From positions 1 through 41,617 of the forward strand of contig JASEFS010000031.1 of NCBI GenBank assembly GCA_030018495.1: a stretch of 41,617 nt of DNA, in the 5' to 3' direction. The DNA comes from Deltaproteobacteria bacterium (GTDB lineage Bacteria; Desulfobacterota; Desulfobaccia; Desulfobaccales; 0-14-0-80-60-11). Positions 7,414-14,501 of the stretch are shown one piece after another (positions within the stretch are counted from its first letter, which is position 1; every line of letters begins with the position of its first letter). Below the pieces are notes generated by a model. It had not been told where the DNA came from. It was given only the letters and a program-made list of their open reading frames with translations, and searched no databases. Position numbers and translations under genes: made by a program.

Positions 7414-8346
7414 TTAATTCACCCGAAGCGGTGACGCCTGTTCCAGCGCCTTCAGGATGGCGGTCAAAAAGGAATTCACCGGGGTGGGCACGCCCAGAGC
7501 GGCTCCCCTCGTTGTCACCTGGCCGTTTAAAGCATCGATTTCAGTGGGCCGTCCCGCCAGGATATCCTGGAGCATGGAGGAGCGGTTGGCCGCCGTGGCT
7601 GTGCAGACTTCTTTGAGGCGCTTCTCAGGGTCAATGGCGGGGGCCATGCCGCTGGCTCTGGCCACCTCAACTGCTTCGCTGGCCGCGGCTACTGCCAGTT
7701 TCCAGGCCTCCGGGATTTCCGGCAGGGCTCCGTTGCGCACCCTGAGAATAGCGGTTAAAGGGTTGATGCCGACATTAACTATGAGCTTTTCCCATAAAAC
7801 CGTGTCGATGTCATCCCGGATCTGGCAAGCCAGGCCAGCCCTGCGAAAGAGTTCAGCCACCGCGGCCAGCTCATCGGACCTGACCAGAGAGCCTTTAGGC
7901 GCTCCGATGATGGTAGTGCCCTGGCCGGCGAAAATCACTTCTCCCGCCGCAGGTTGAGTGGCCCCCAGAAAAGTGACTCCGGCCAGAAGGCGGCGGGGTC
8001 CTGTTACTGCCGCCATTTGCTCCAGGTTTCCCAAGCCGTTTTGCAGGGTGAGGGCGATGCCGCCCCCGGCCATCAGGGCCGGCAGGTCTTGGGCTGCGGT
8101 TGACGTCTGGCCGGCTTTAACCGTTACAATGCTCAAGTCAGCCGGTTTAAGCCCTTCAGGAAGAACCACCGGAATGCGCCTGACAGCGCGGGAGCCGTCC
8201 AGGTCTATGAAGATGATGCCGCGCTCTTGCAAAAATGCGGCTCGCTCCGGCCGGTAATCAACCAGGCAAACCTCTGCCCCGGCGCCGAAAAAGCGCCCCG
8301 CCAGCAGGCATCCCAAGGCCCCGGGACCGATTACGGCAATTTTCAT
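7414..8346 (-). CDS. panE: 2-dehydropantoate 2-reductase
   Basis: The protein is 310 aa. The N-terminus MKIAVIGPGALGCLLAGRF is the Rossmann GxGxxG motif for NADPH. The middle holds TLQNGLGNLE (the QNG motif) and GVTFLGAT. The C-terminal helical domain carries LWEKLIVNVGINPLTAIL with the catalytic Lys-Asn pair, and ends in the ExDxLNG-like EIDALNGQVT. It reduces ketopantoate to pantoate for pantothenate and CoA synthesis. The gene is monocistronic, divergent from phoU. The promoter at 8359-8386 implies a leader of only about 6 bases and there is no Shine-Dalgarno sequence, so translation may be near-leaderless. Confidence 0.93.
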   Translation of the reverse strand: MKIAVIGPGALGCLLAGRFFGAGAEVCLVDYRPERAAFLQERGIIFIDLDGSRAVRRIPVVLPEGLKPADLSIVTVKAGQTSTAAQDLPALMAGGGIALTLQNGLGNLEQMAAVTGPRRLLAGVTFLGATQPAAGEVIFAGQGTTIIGAPKGSLVRSDELAAVAELFRRAGLACQIRDDIDTVLWEKLIVNVGINPLTAILRVRNGALPEIPEAWKLAVAAASEAVEVARASGMAPAIDPEKRLKEVCTATAANRSSMLQDILAGRPTEIDALNGQVTTRGAALGVPTPVNSFLTAILKALEQASPLRVN

Positions 8347-8358
8347 GGGCAGTCGAAA

Positions 8359-8386
8359 ATTATAGACTTGAAAGACGCCCTGTCAG
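8359..8386 (-). promoter_or_regulatory. Promoter for panE
   Basis: Read on the minus strand, CTGACA (8386-8381) and TATAAT (8364-8359) are separated by 16 bases. The predicted start point, near 8352, is only about 6 bases from the panE ATG (8346). Confidence 0.6.
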
Positions 8387-8579
8387 TTCATACTAGTTTT
8401 ATTAAAGCCTTCTTGCAAATTTGGCCTTCTTTTTGCATTTCAAAGATGTGAATTTGGCCCCTCAATCATTATTTTTTCCGCCAATTTTTGCGAATATTTG
8501 GCCTTAGGATATTTTTCTTTTTAGATGATGTATTGTATATTAAAAAACTAAAAGAAAGTAATTCTTGGAGTTTTATTTA

Positions 8580-9281
8580 ATGGCCAGTCCCATACAAATG
8601 CCCAGGCAGTTCGATCAGGAACTGGATGACTTGAAGCAGAGTCTCCTTCGCATGGCGGCTTTGGCCGAAACCGCGGTGCGGAAAAGCGTCCTCTCCGTCA
8701 CGACCCGCAATTCGGATCTGGCCCGCGACGTGATCACGGATGATATCAACCTGAACCGCCTGGAGCTGGCTATAGAGGACAAGGCCTTCAAACTGTTGGC
8801 CCTGCGCCAGCCTCTGGCCACTGACCTGCGCCTCATTGTGGCGGCTATGCGCATCGCCACGGAATTGGAGCGCATCGGCGATCAGGCGGTAAACATTGCC
8901 GAAAGGGCCCTGGAACTAAACAGCCGCGAGCCCGTCGAACTGCCGGTGGACCTCAAAGCCATGGCTGACATAGCCCTGAGCATGGTGCGCACCAGTATCG
9001 ATGCCTTTGTCCAACAGGACCCCAAACTGGCAGTGCAAGTCTGCCAGCGGGATGTGGAGGTGGATATTCTGGATGACGAGTACATTCAGAAGATTCTGGA
9101 TGTAATGATTGATGAATCCAGGTGGGTGGTGCGCCTGCACCACTTTATTATCATAGTGAGAAACCTTGAGCGCATCGCCGATTTGGCCACCAATATCGCC
9201 GAGGCCATCGTCTTTATCGTCGAGGGCAAGGTCATCAAGCATCGGTGTGAGGACTGGGCCCTCTTTGGCTCCCCCGCCTGA
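8580..9281 (+). CDS. phoU: Phosphate-signalling complex regulator PhoU
   Basis: The product is 233 aa from the ATG at 8580 (TTG at 8565 is an alternative); TTGGAG lies about 10 bases upstream. PhoU is a duplicated three-helix bundle. Here both repeats show the ExxxD metal motif: TELERIGDQAVNIAERALEL in the first half and RNLERIADLATNIAEAIVFI in the second. It restrains PhoR signalling and the Pst phosphate transporter when phosphate is plentiful. No pst or phoBR genes are nearby. A TATATT at 8536-8541 may be the -10 box. The 3' end overlaps the convergent dnaA gene by 47 bases. Confidence 0.93.
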   Translation: MASPIQMPRQFDQELDDLKQSLLRMAALAETAVRKSVLSVTTRNSDLARDVITDDINLNRLELAIEDKAFKLLALRQPLATDLRLIVAAMRIATELERIGDQAVNIAERALELNSREPVELPVDLKAMADIALSMVRTSIDAFVQQDPKLAVQVCQRDVEVDILDDEYIQKILDVMIDESRWVVRLHHFIIIVRNLERIADLATNIAEAIVFIVEGKVIKHRCEDWALFGSPA

Positions 9282-10611
9282 CTTGGGCCTGGGCCAGTTT
9301 TTCTTCCAAAAACGCCACTTCTTCGGCTACCCGGGCATGAACCTTCCGGTCCCGTTCCAGGGTCTGAAGAGCATGGACCACGGAGGCGTGGCTTCTCTGG
9401 AACAATTTTCCCAGTTCCGACACAGTCTTTTGTGTATACAGACGTGAAAAGTACAAGGCCATTTGCCGGGCCCGCACCAGTTTTTTTTGCCTGGACCGCC
9501 CCAACATATCCTGCAACCCGATCTGGTAATAATCCCCCACGATTTTTTGGATCTGCGGGACGCTCAACCGCCTCTCCACGGCTTGGAGGTCATGGAGCAC
9601 TTCCTGGGCCACCCGCAGGCTGACGGGCTCATTAAGCAGGCAAGACCGGGCAGCCAGGCAATCCAGGGCGCTCTCCAGGCGGCGCACATCGTCCACCAGG
9701 TGTTCGGCCATATATTCCAGAACCTGCACCGGGGCATTGACGCCGCGTTCCTCGGCTTTCCTGGCCAGTATTTTAACTCGGGTGGGAAAGTCGGGCGGGC
9801 CGATGGGGGTGATGAGGCCGCCGGTGAGCCGCGAACGCAGTTCCTTGGAAATTTGAGAAATCTCCCCCGGCAGGTAGCAACTGGTGAAAACAATGCGTTT
9901 CTGGCGGTCCAAAAGCGTATCCAGGGTATAGCAGAGTTCGGCCTGAATCTTTTCCTTGCTGCTCAGGAACTGGACTTCCTCCAGCAGCAGAACATCGCAC
10001 TCTTCCCGATAGCGCTTCTTAAAACTGGCCATCTGGCCGTTTTTCAAAGACCGGACCATTTCATTGGCAAAGTCCTCGGCGGAGATGTAAAGAACGTTGC
10101 CCTGGGAATAAGAACTGTGCAGGAAGTTGCCCACGGCCTGAGAAAGATGGCTTTTCCCCAAACCGGGGCCGGAGCTTAAATAGAGAATGCCCTTGTAGAA
10201 GGTGTCATTGCGGGCCAGGGCCTGGGAGGCCTGAAAAGCCAGGCGGTTGGACGAACCCACGACAAAGCGGTCGAAGGTAAAGGCTTTGTTGATCTTGCGG
10301 CCGGTCGCTCGCGCTCCTGACAGCAATGGCAACGCGGCCTGAGGCGGCACCGGAGCCAGGGCGCGCCCTCCCTGCCTGGTGGCCAGCGACAGTTTCACAT
10401 TAATATCGGCCCCGATGTTTTCCAGGGCGCGATGGATCAAGGGCAGGTAATGCGACTGAATCCAGCGCTGGGCAAAGAGGTTGGGGCAAAGTAACTGCAA
10501 CTCTCCTTCCTGTCCGGTCTGTATTTGCAGAGGGTCGACCCAAAGGGCGTAGCCGGAGGCTGAAATGTGATTTTTCAAATCCGCCTTTACCGATTCCCAA
10601 ATCTCTTCCAT
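9235..10611 (-). CDS. dnaA: Chromosomal replication initiator DnaA, divergent type
   Basis: The protein is 458 aa from the ATG at 10611; an ATG at 10638 would add nine residues but overlaps the likely -10 box. Domain I (EEIWESVKADLKN, then ALWVDPL and the WIQSHYLPLI stretch) is canonical. The AAA+ domain has Walker A GPGLGKSHLSQAVGN, a Walker B reading CDVLLLEEVQF where most DnaA proteins have IDD, and the Arg-finger region LRSRLTGGL. Domain IV ends with the DNA-reading helix FQRSHASVVHA, compared with the usual FGGRDHTTVLHA. It should be an ATP-dependent origin-binding initiator, but the altered Walker B and recognition helix leave open that it is a second, specialised DnaA. It is convergent with phoU. 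Confidence 0.87.
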   Translation of the reverse strand: MEEIWESVKADLKNHISASGYALWVDPLQIQTGQEGELQLLCPNLFAQRWIQSHYLPLIHRALENIGADINVKLSLATRQGGRALAPVPPQAALPLLSGARATGRKINKAFTFDRFVVGSSNRLAFQASQALARNDTFYKGILYLSSGPGLGKSHLSQAVGNFLHSSYSQGNVLYISAEDFANEMVRSLKNGQMASFKKRYREECDVLLLEEVQFLSSKEKIQAELCYTLDTLLDRQKRIVFTSCYLPGEISQISKELRSRLTGGLITPIGPPDFPTRVKILARKAEERGVNAPVQVLEYMAEHLVDDVRRLESALDCLAARSCLLNEPVSLRVAQEVLHDLQAVERRLSVPQIQKIVGDYYQIGLQDMLGRSRQKKLVRARQMALYFSRLYTQKTVSELGKLFQRSHASVVHALQTLERDRKVHARVAEEVAFLEEKLAQAQVRRGSQRGPSPHTDA

Positions 10612-10636
10612 GAGACCCCCCGTATTTGGTGAAAGC

Positions 10637-10666
10637 ATGATAGCTTTCCCTCTAATTTTCCGTCAA
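10637..10666 (-). promoter_or_regulatory. Promoter for the dnaA-like gene
   Basis: On the minus strand TTGACG (10666-10661), an 18-base spacer and TATCAT (10642-10637) precede a start point near 10630. This would exclude the upstream ATG at 10638 and favour the ATG at 10611, which has a run of six G about 5 bases before it. Confidence 0.45.
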
Positions 10667-11024
10667 AGGCGTTGGAGCGAAATAAACTTTAGGTTCCCTC
10701 TGGAAGTCCAAATGAACACAAGAAAGGCACGCTCAATAATGATGAGGCTTTGCCATTTGTCAAAAAATCTTAACAAAATTAGCTAAATAATCTTCTCAGG
10801 CCAAAATTGCTCAGGCAACCTTTGATCGTCCACCTCCTCCAAGGCATTTTAATCGATCTCCCCTGTTCTCTTTTTTTCGCCCAATTTTGTACTGACTTAA
10901 AAAAGATGAGGGATAAAACTGGTAACTCATTAGAATTAGGTGACTAAGTTGTCGAAATTTATTTTTTTTAATATTATCAGGTAAATATGCATAAAGAGAC
11001 CTGCAGTCTGGCCTGACCGCTGCC
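10667..11024. other. Intergenic region between two divergent genes, AT-rich
   Basis: This stretch lies between the promoter of the dnaA-like gene and that of the acetyltransferase gene. It is AT-rich, especially at 10740-10800 and 10940-10990. I looked for DnaA boxes (TTATCCACA and one-mismatch forms) on both strands and saw none convincing, nor any open frame with family character or any strong hairpin. No feature can be assigned. Confidence 0.5.
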
Positions 11025-11052
11025 TTGACAAATTTTCGGCAGGCGATATTAT
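11025..11052 (+). promoter_or_regulatory. Promoter for the GNAT acetyltransferase gene
   Basis: TTGACA (11025-11030), a 16-base spacer and TATTAT (11047-11052) form a near-consensus sigma-70 promoter. The -10 box covers the ATG at 11051, so that ATG should not be in the transcript; this decides the start at 11084. Confidence 0.6.
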
Positions 11053-11083
11053 GCCTACCATAAAGGTTCCCCCGGAGCCGCCT

Positions 11084-11653
11084 ATGATCAATTATGTCGC
11101 TTACCGCAAATTCGTTACCCTGAAAAATGGCAAGCGCGTCATGTTTCGCTTCCTGAATGAGCAGGATCGGGATACGCTCATCCAGATGTTTCAGGAGGCG
11201 CCTGAAGAAGACACCCGCTACCTCAAACAGGACGTTAAAAATATAAATTTGGTGAATTTTTGGATTGATCACATCAACTACCGGAAGGTACTGCCTTTGG
11301 TGGCCGTTGACCTGGAAAGCAACCGCCTTGTGGCTGACGCCACCCTGCATCGCGGCAAGCATGCGGCCAAACATATCGGGGAGATTCGCATTTTTGTGTG
11401 CCGGGCTTTCCGCAACCTAGGGTTGGGCTCCGCCATGCTGGAGGAACTCATCAACCTGGCCATGAAGGAGGGCCTCCAGTGGCTTAAGGCGGAGATTATT
11501 GCCGACCATAAAAAGGTCATCAAGGCTTTTCGCGAAAAAGGCTTTGAAACCAGAGCCACGCTGGAGGATTATTTTATCCGCAAAGACGGCATGACCCACG
11601 ATGTGGTCCTCATGATGCGCCCCGTGGTGAAGCGGGAAGAAGCGGAATTTTAA
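11084..11653 (+). CDS. GNAT-family N-acetyltransferase
   Basis: The protein is 189 aa from the ATG at 11084, with GGAG six bases upstream and a promoter that excludes the earlier ATG at 11051. The GNAT fold is visible: RFLNEQDRDTLIQMF (strand and helix 1), GEIRIFVCRAFRNLGLGSAM (strand 4 and the acetyl-CoA pyrophosphate loop, here R-x-x-G-L-G-S), and VIKAFREKGFETRATLEDYF (the AFREKGF turn before strand 6). Such proteins transfer an acetyl group from acetyl-CoA to an amine of a protein or small molecule. The N-terminal part (EEDTRYLKQDV) resembles the acetyltransferase module of acyl-CoA-synthetase-linked protein acetylases, but there is no ligase domain here. The substrate is unknown. Confidence 0.83.
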   Translation: MINYVAYRKFVTLKNGKRVMFRFLNEQDRDTLIQMFQEAPEEDTRYLKQDVKNINLVNFWIDHINYRKVLPLVAVDLESNRLVADATLHRGKHAAKHIGEIRIFVCRAFRNLGLGSAMLEELINLAMKEGLQWLKAEIIADHKKVIKAFREKGFETRATLEDYFIRKDGMTHDVVLMMRPVVKREEAEF

Positions 11654-11821
11654 AATATCGGCCAACTTAGTACAGCTTGTTATAAATTCGGTAACCTATT
11701 TTGCGACCTATGGCCTTGCCCGTCTTTGCGAGAAAAAAAATTATTTTCCCCCAAGGCGCAACAACGCTTAAGGAGAAAAACACGTCAGCGAATTTCTGAA
11801 ACATTGTACATAGCGATTTTG

Positions 11822-11868
11822 AAGGGGAGGGCGGCTGCACGAAAGATCCCGCCCTCCCCTTGATTTTT
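11822..11868 (+). terminator. Strong hairpin with T-run just upstream of the NamZ-like gene
   Basis: A perfect 13-base stem, AAGGGGAGGGCGG (11822-11834) with its complement at 11849-11861 and a 14-base loop, is followed by GATTTTT. It has the form of an intrinsic terminator for the acetyltransferase gene. It ends only 12 bases before the next start codon (11881), so any promoter of that gene must lie upstream of or within it. Confidence 0.7.
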
Positions 11869-11880
11869 AGGGGAGCGAAA

Positions 11881-13056
11881 ATGGGCAAGGTGATTCCGGG
11901 GCTGGAAGTTTTCCTGGCTGAGCCGCCGCACTGGACCGCAGGGGCGAAATTGGGCCTTTTGAGCCATCCTGCCAGTATTGACCGGCACTACCGGCCGGCC
12001 GCGGAGCTCATAGCCCGGCGCTTCCCCGGCCAACTCCGGCTGCTTTTCGGCCCGCAGCACGGCTTCGGCGGAGAGAAACAGGACAACATGGTCTCCTCCG
12101 AGGACGCCCTGGACCCTCGCCTCGGCATCCCGGTTATCAGTCTTTACGGCCCTCGCCTGGAGCCGCCCAGGGAAGCGTTAAGCCGGGTGGATGCAGTCCT
12201 GGTGGACCTCATGGACGTGGGCACGCGGGTATACACCTATGGCGCCACCCTGGCCAAACTCATGGCGGTTGCGGGGGAGGCCGGGGTTAAGGTGGCAATC
12301 CTGGACCGCCCTAACCCCATCGGGGGGACCCAGGTGGAGGGCAACCTCCTGAAGCCGCAGTGGGCCTCCTTTGTGGGTCCATACCCCCTGCCTATGCGCC
12401 ACGGCTTGACGCTGGGAGAGTTGGCCCGCTATTACAACGCCACCCAGGCTTTGGGCTGCGACCTGGAAGTGATCGCCGCGTCTGGCTGGCGCCGGCGGGA
12501 ATATTTTGACGCAACCGGCCTGCCCTGGGTGATGCCGTCCCCGAATTTGCCCACCCTGGAGGGGGCCTTGGTCTATCCCGGCCAAGTCCTGCTGGAGGGC
12601 ACCAATCTCTCGGAAGGCCGGGGCACCACCCGGCCCTTTGAATATTTCGGCGCCCCTTTCCTGGAGCCGGCCGGAATCAAAGCTGCCCTGGAATCCCCTC
12701 TGCCCGGGGTGATGCTGCGGGAGGTGGTATTTGAACCCACTTTCCACAAGTGGGCCGGCCAGATGTGCCGGGGGTTCCAACTCCACGTCACCGACCGCCG
12801 GGCCTTTAAACCTTATTACACCACCCTGGCGCTCATCCGCGCCATTCTCTCCCTTTATCCGGAACAGTTCTCCTGGCGGCAGCCTCCCTACGAGTATGAG
12901 ACGGAACGGCTGCCCTTTGACCTCCTGACCGGGGACGCCGCGGTGCGCCAAGCCCTGGAGACCGGGACCCCGCTTGCGGAGTTGGAGGCTTCATGGCAGG
13001 GGGAATTGCGGCGATTTGAGGAAATCCGGGGGCAGTTTTTGCTATACTGCGATTAA
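11881..13056 (+). CDS. DUF1343 / NamZ-type exo-beta-N-acetylmuramidase family protein
   Basis: The protein is 391 aa from the ATG at 11881, preceded by AGGGGAG. Family segments are clear: KLGLLSHPASIDRHYRPAAE, LFGPQHGFGGEKQDNM, PVISLYGPRLEPP, VLVDLMDVGTRVYTYGATL, ILDRPNPIGG, the EGTNLSEGRGTTRPFEYFGA block and a C-terminal all-helix domain. Characterised members (B. subtilis NamZ) remove N-acetylmuramic acid from the ends of peptidoglycan fragments, so a role in cell-wall recycling or breakdown is likely. Unlike secreted NamZ, this protein has no signal peptide in any plausible start, so a cytosolic role is suggested. A hairpin terminator sits directly upstream. Confidence 0.88.
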   Translation: MGKVIPGLEVFLAEPPHWTAGAKLGLLSHPASIDRHYRPAAELIARRFPGQLRLLFGPQHGFGGEKQDNMVSSEDALDPRLGIPVISLYGPRLEPPREALSRVDAVLVDLMDVGTRVYTYGATLAKLMAVAGEAGVKVAILDRPNPIGGTQVEGNLLKPQWASFVGPYPLPMRHGLTLGELARYYNATQALGCDLEVIAASGWRRREYFDATGLPWVMPSPNLPTLEGALVYPGQVLLEGTNLSEGRGTTRPFEYFGAPFLEPAGIKAALESPLPGVMLREVVFEPTFHKWAGQMCRGFQLHVTDRRAFKPYYTTLALIRAILSLYPEQFSWRQPPYEYETERLPFDLLTGDAAVRQALETGTPLAELEASWQGELRRFEEIRGQFLLYCD

Positions 13057-13072
13057 CTTAACTCCGGGGGAG

Positions 13073-13099
13073 GACCGGGGAACCGCGGGCTCCCCGGTC
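13073..13099. repeat. GC-rich hairpin between convergent genes
   Basis: GACCGGGGA (13073-13081) pairs with TCCCCGGTC (13091-13099) around a 9-base loop. It lies between the ends of two convergent genes and could end transcription, but no T-run follows on either strand. Confidence 0.5.
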
Positions 13100-13103
13100 A
13101 GCC

Positions 13104-13134
13104 GCCCCAAAACCAAAAACCAAAAACCGAAAAC
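13104..13134. repeat. CCAAAAA microsatellite-like repeat
   Basis: Consecutive units CCCCAAAA, CCAAAAA, CCAAAAA and CCGAAAA occupy the last bases before the stop codon of the TadG-like gene on the other strand. It is a short low-complexity tract in an intergenic gap. Confidence 0.6.
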
Positions 13135-13138
13135 TGCA

Positions 13139-14122
13139 TCATTGAACCAGCTTGGCGTTGGTCAGCAGGCCGAAATTTTCTCCTCCGGGCAGGCCGAGTT
13201 CCGGCGACACCTCGCCCAGCCTCCCGGTTTTGCCCACAACTATGTGTTTGCCGTTGACCTTTTTGATCGCGGTGATGGTAAAAAGTGTAAAGCCCACCAC
13301 TTGGGCGGTTTGGTTGAACTTAACTTCATCCACCACGGGAACCGGAAATGCTTCGCCGATTGAGCCTTGCTTAAGCAAATCAAGCACCGTGTGCATCACG
13401 CCGTTTTGCAAATAGACGTAGTCGCCGGCGGTGGTGAAGGGAATGAGTTCCTGGCCCGTGAGCCAATTGGTCAACAGTTCGTCGTTAGGCTTATTAGGCG
13501 GAAAGGCGTACCAGCCGCCCTTGTCGTTACTATCATCATTCAAGGCTATTTCTATTTCAGCCTCTTCCTTGTACCAATCCTTCCCGATGGCCAATCCCAA
13601 ACCCTTATGCGGCTTCAGGGATTTTACCCAGTCCATGACCGCGGTGGAGGTCGCGGCCAGGGTCTTGGGCTTAGCCCCGAACATTTGCATGAAATAGAGA
13701 GGCACGTCCGCCCGCTGGGTGGTCACGGTGACCGCGTTGGGAAAGCCCGCCGGGTCCGAGGAACAGCAGGGAACAAGCTCCCGCTTCTGCCAGTCCCACT
13801 TGCCGGTCTGGATATAGCTGACACCGGGGCTTAAAGCATCCGTGCGATTGCTTTGCGCGGTGGCCGTGCCGGTAGTGATGGCAAAGGAGCACCGGGGTTC
13901 CAGAGGCAGGGACGCGGACTTCAGGTCATACGGGAAGATGGCCCGCACTCCCGCCAGCGCCCCGGCGTCCGCGGCATTTTTCAATTGTTGCCGCACCAGA
14001 TAATAATGGCCCAGATCAATGACCAGCCCGGCTGCCGCCAAAAGGGCCGTAAGACAGATGGCTGCGGTCAGGGCTACCGCCCCCTTTTCGCTGCGCCAAA
14101 ACGATTCCGGTTGTTCAGGCAT
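13139..14122 (-). CDS. TadG-like protein (Flp pilus-assembly type N-terminal domain)
   Basis: The protein is 327 aa, with GGAGG upstream of the ATG. The N-terminus SEKGAVALTAAICLTALLAA, then GLVIDLGHYYLVRQQLKNAADAGALAGV, is the classic TadG/TadE-like N-terminal domain: a glutamate-led transmembrane helix (about residues 12-36) that places the rest in the periplasm, followed by the N-A-A-D-A-G-A-L-A-G motif. The remaining about 280 residues are not recognised; two adjacent cysteines (PCCSSDP) occur near residue 119. Tad genes such as cpaA-F are absent nearby, so this is an orphan. It may be an envelope or minor-pilin protein. A sigma-54-like site is 95 bases upstream. Confidence 0.75.
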   Translation of the reverse strand: MPEQPESFWRSEKGAVALTAAICLTALLAAAGLVIDLGHYYLVRQQLKNAADAGALAGVRAIFPYDLKSASLPLEPRCSFAITTGTATAQSNRTDALSPGVSYIQTGKWDWQKRELVPCCSSDPAGFPNAVTVTTQRADVPLYFMQMFGAKPKTLAATSTAVMDWVKSLKPHKGLGLAIGKDWYKEEAEIEIALNDDSNDKGGWYAFPPNKPNDELLTNWLTGQELIPFTTAGDYVYLQNGVMHTVLDLLKQGSIGEAFPVPVVDEVKFNQTAQVVGFTLFTITAIKKVNGKHIVVGKTGRLGEVSPELGLPGGENFGLLTNAKLVQ

Positions 14123-14501
14123 GAAAAGCCTCCATGGGCGCCGGCGTAGACCGGCTGCCGAGATAAACGAATTTTAAAATATGCATAAAGCCCGAAAGAT
14201 TGCTGGTGGGGTTTTATTCAAGGCATGTGCCATATTGTCTATCTAATTGGAAATACAAATAAATTAAATATATCAAGCCGCAGACCTGGCAAAAATGTGT
14301 TCGAATAAAATGACAGAAAATTGAATAAATGTTCAACTTCCCTAACAACTATTTTAAATTAATATGAAATATAAGGAAGTTACTTGAATAGGGGTTTGAT
14401 GCAAAAGAAGTCTGCCAGGAAGGAGGGTCATTAAGCGGGCCGGGGAAAATTCGGGGGATGACCGCGGACCGCAGGCACGCTCAACAAAAAACCGGACGGG
14501 C
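14123..14501. other. Intergenic region between radA and the TadG-like gene
   Basis: This 379-base gap lies downstream of radA and upstream of the TadG-like gene, both on the minus strand. The middle (14160-14390) is AT-rich. It holds a sigma-54-like site at 14217-14232 and an imperfect inverted repeat: TTCAACTTCC at 14332-14341 against GGAAGTT and GAA at 14375-14388. A run of T on the minus strand after radA (TTTTTT near 14485) could serve termination, but I see no clean stem before it. No gene was found. Confidence 0.5.
14217..14232 (-). promoter_or_regulatory. Possible sigma-54 promoter of the TadG-like gene
   Basis: On the minus strand the sequence TGGCAC-ATGCC-TTGAA matches the -24/-12 consensus (TGGCAC-N5-TTGCA) at all but one core base; the C of the -12 GC is A. 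Transcription would start near 14205, about 83 bases before the ATG. An imperfect inverted repeat 130-180 bases further upstream could be an activator site. Confidence 0.3.

Noticed and set aside
8381-8400. PHO box upstream of phoU
   Set aside because: Only one half-site (CTGTCA) is present; the same bases fit better as the panE -35 box.
10640-11083. Possible replication origin next to dnaA
   Set aside because: AT-rich, but no clusters of DnaA boxes were seen on either strand; GC skew could not be computed.
10811-11374. Antisense frame of 187 codons over the acetyltransferase start
   Set aside because: It is open mainly because the upstream DNA is AT-rich; no recognisable domain, and the overlapping plus-strand GNAT gene has promoter and ribosome-binding site.
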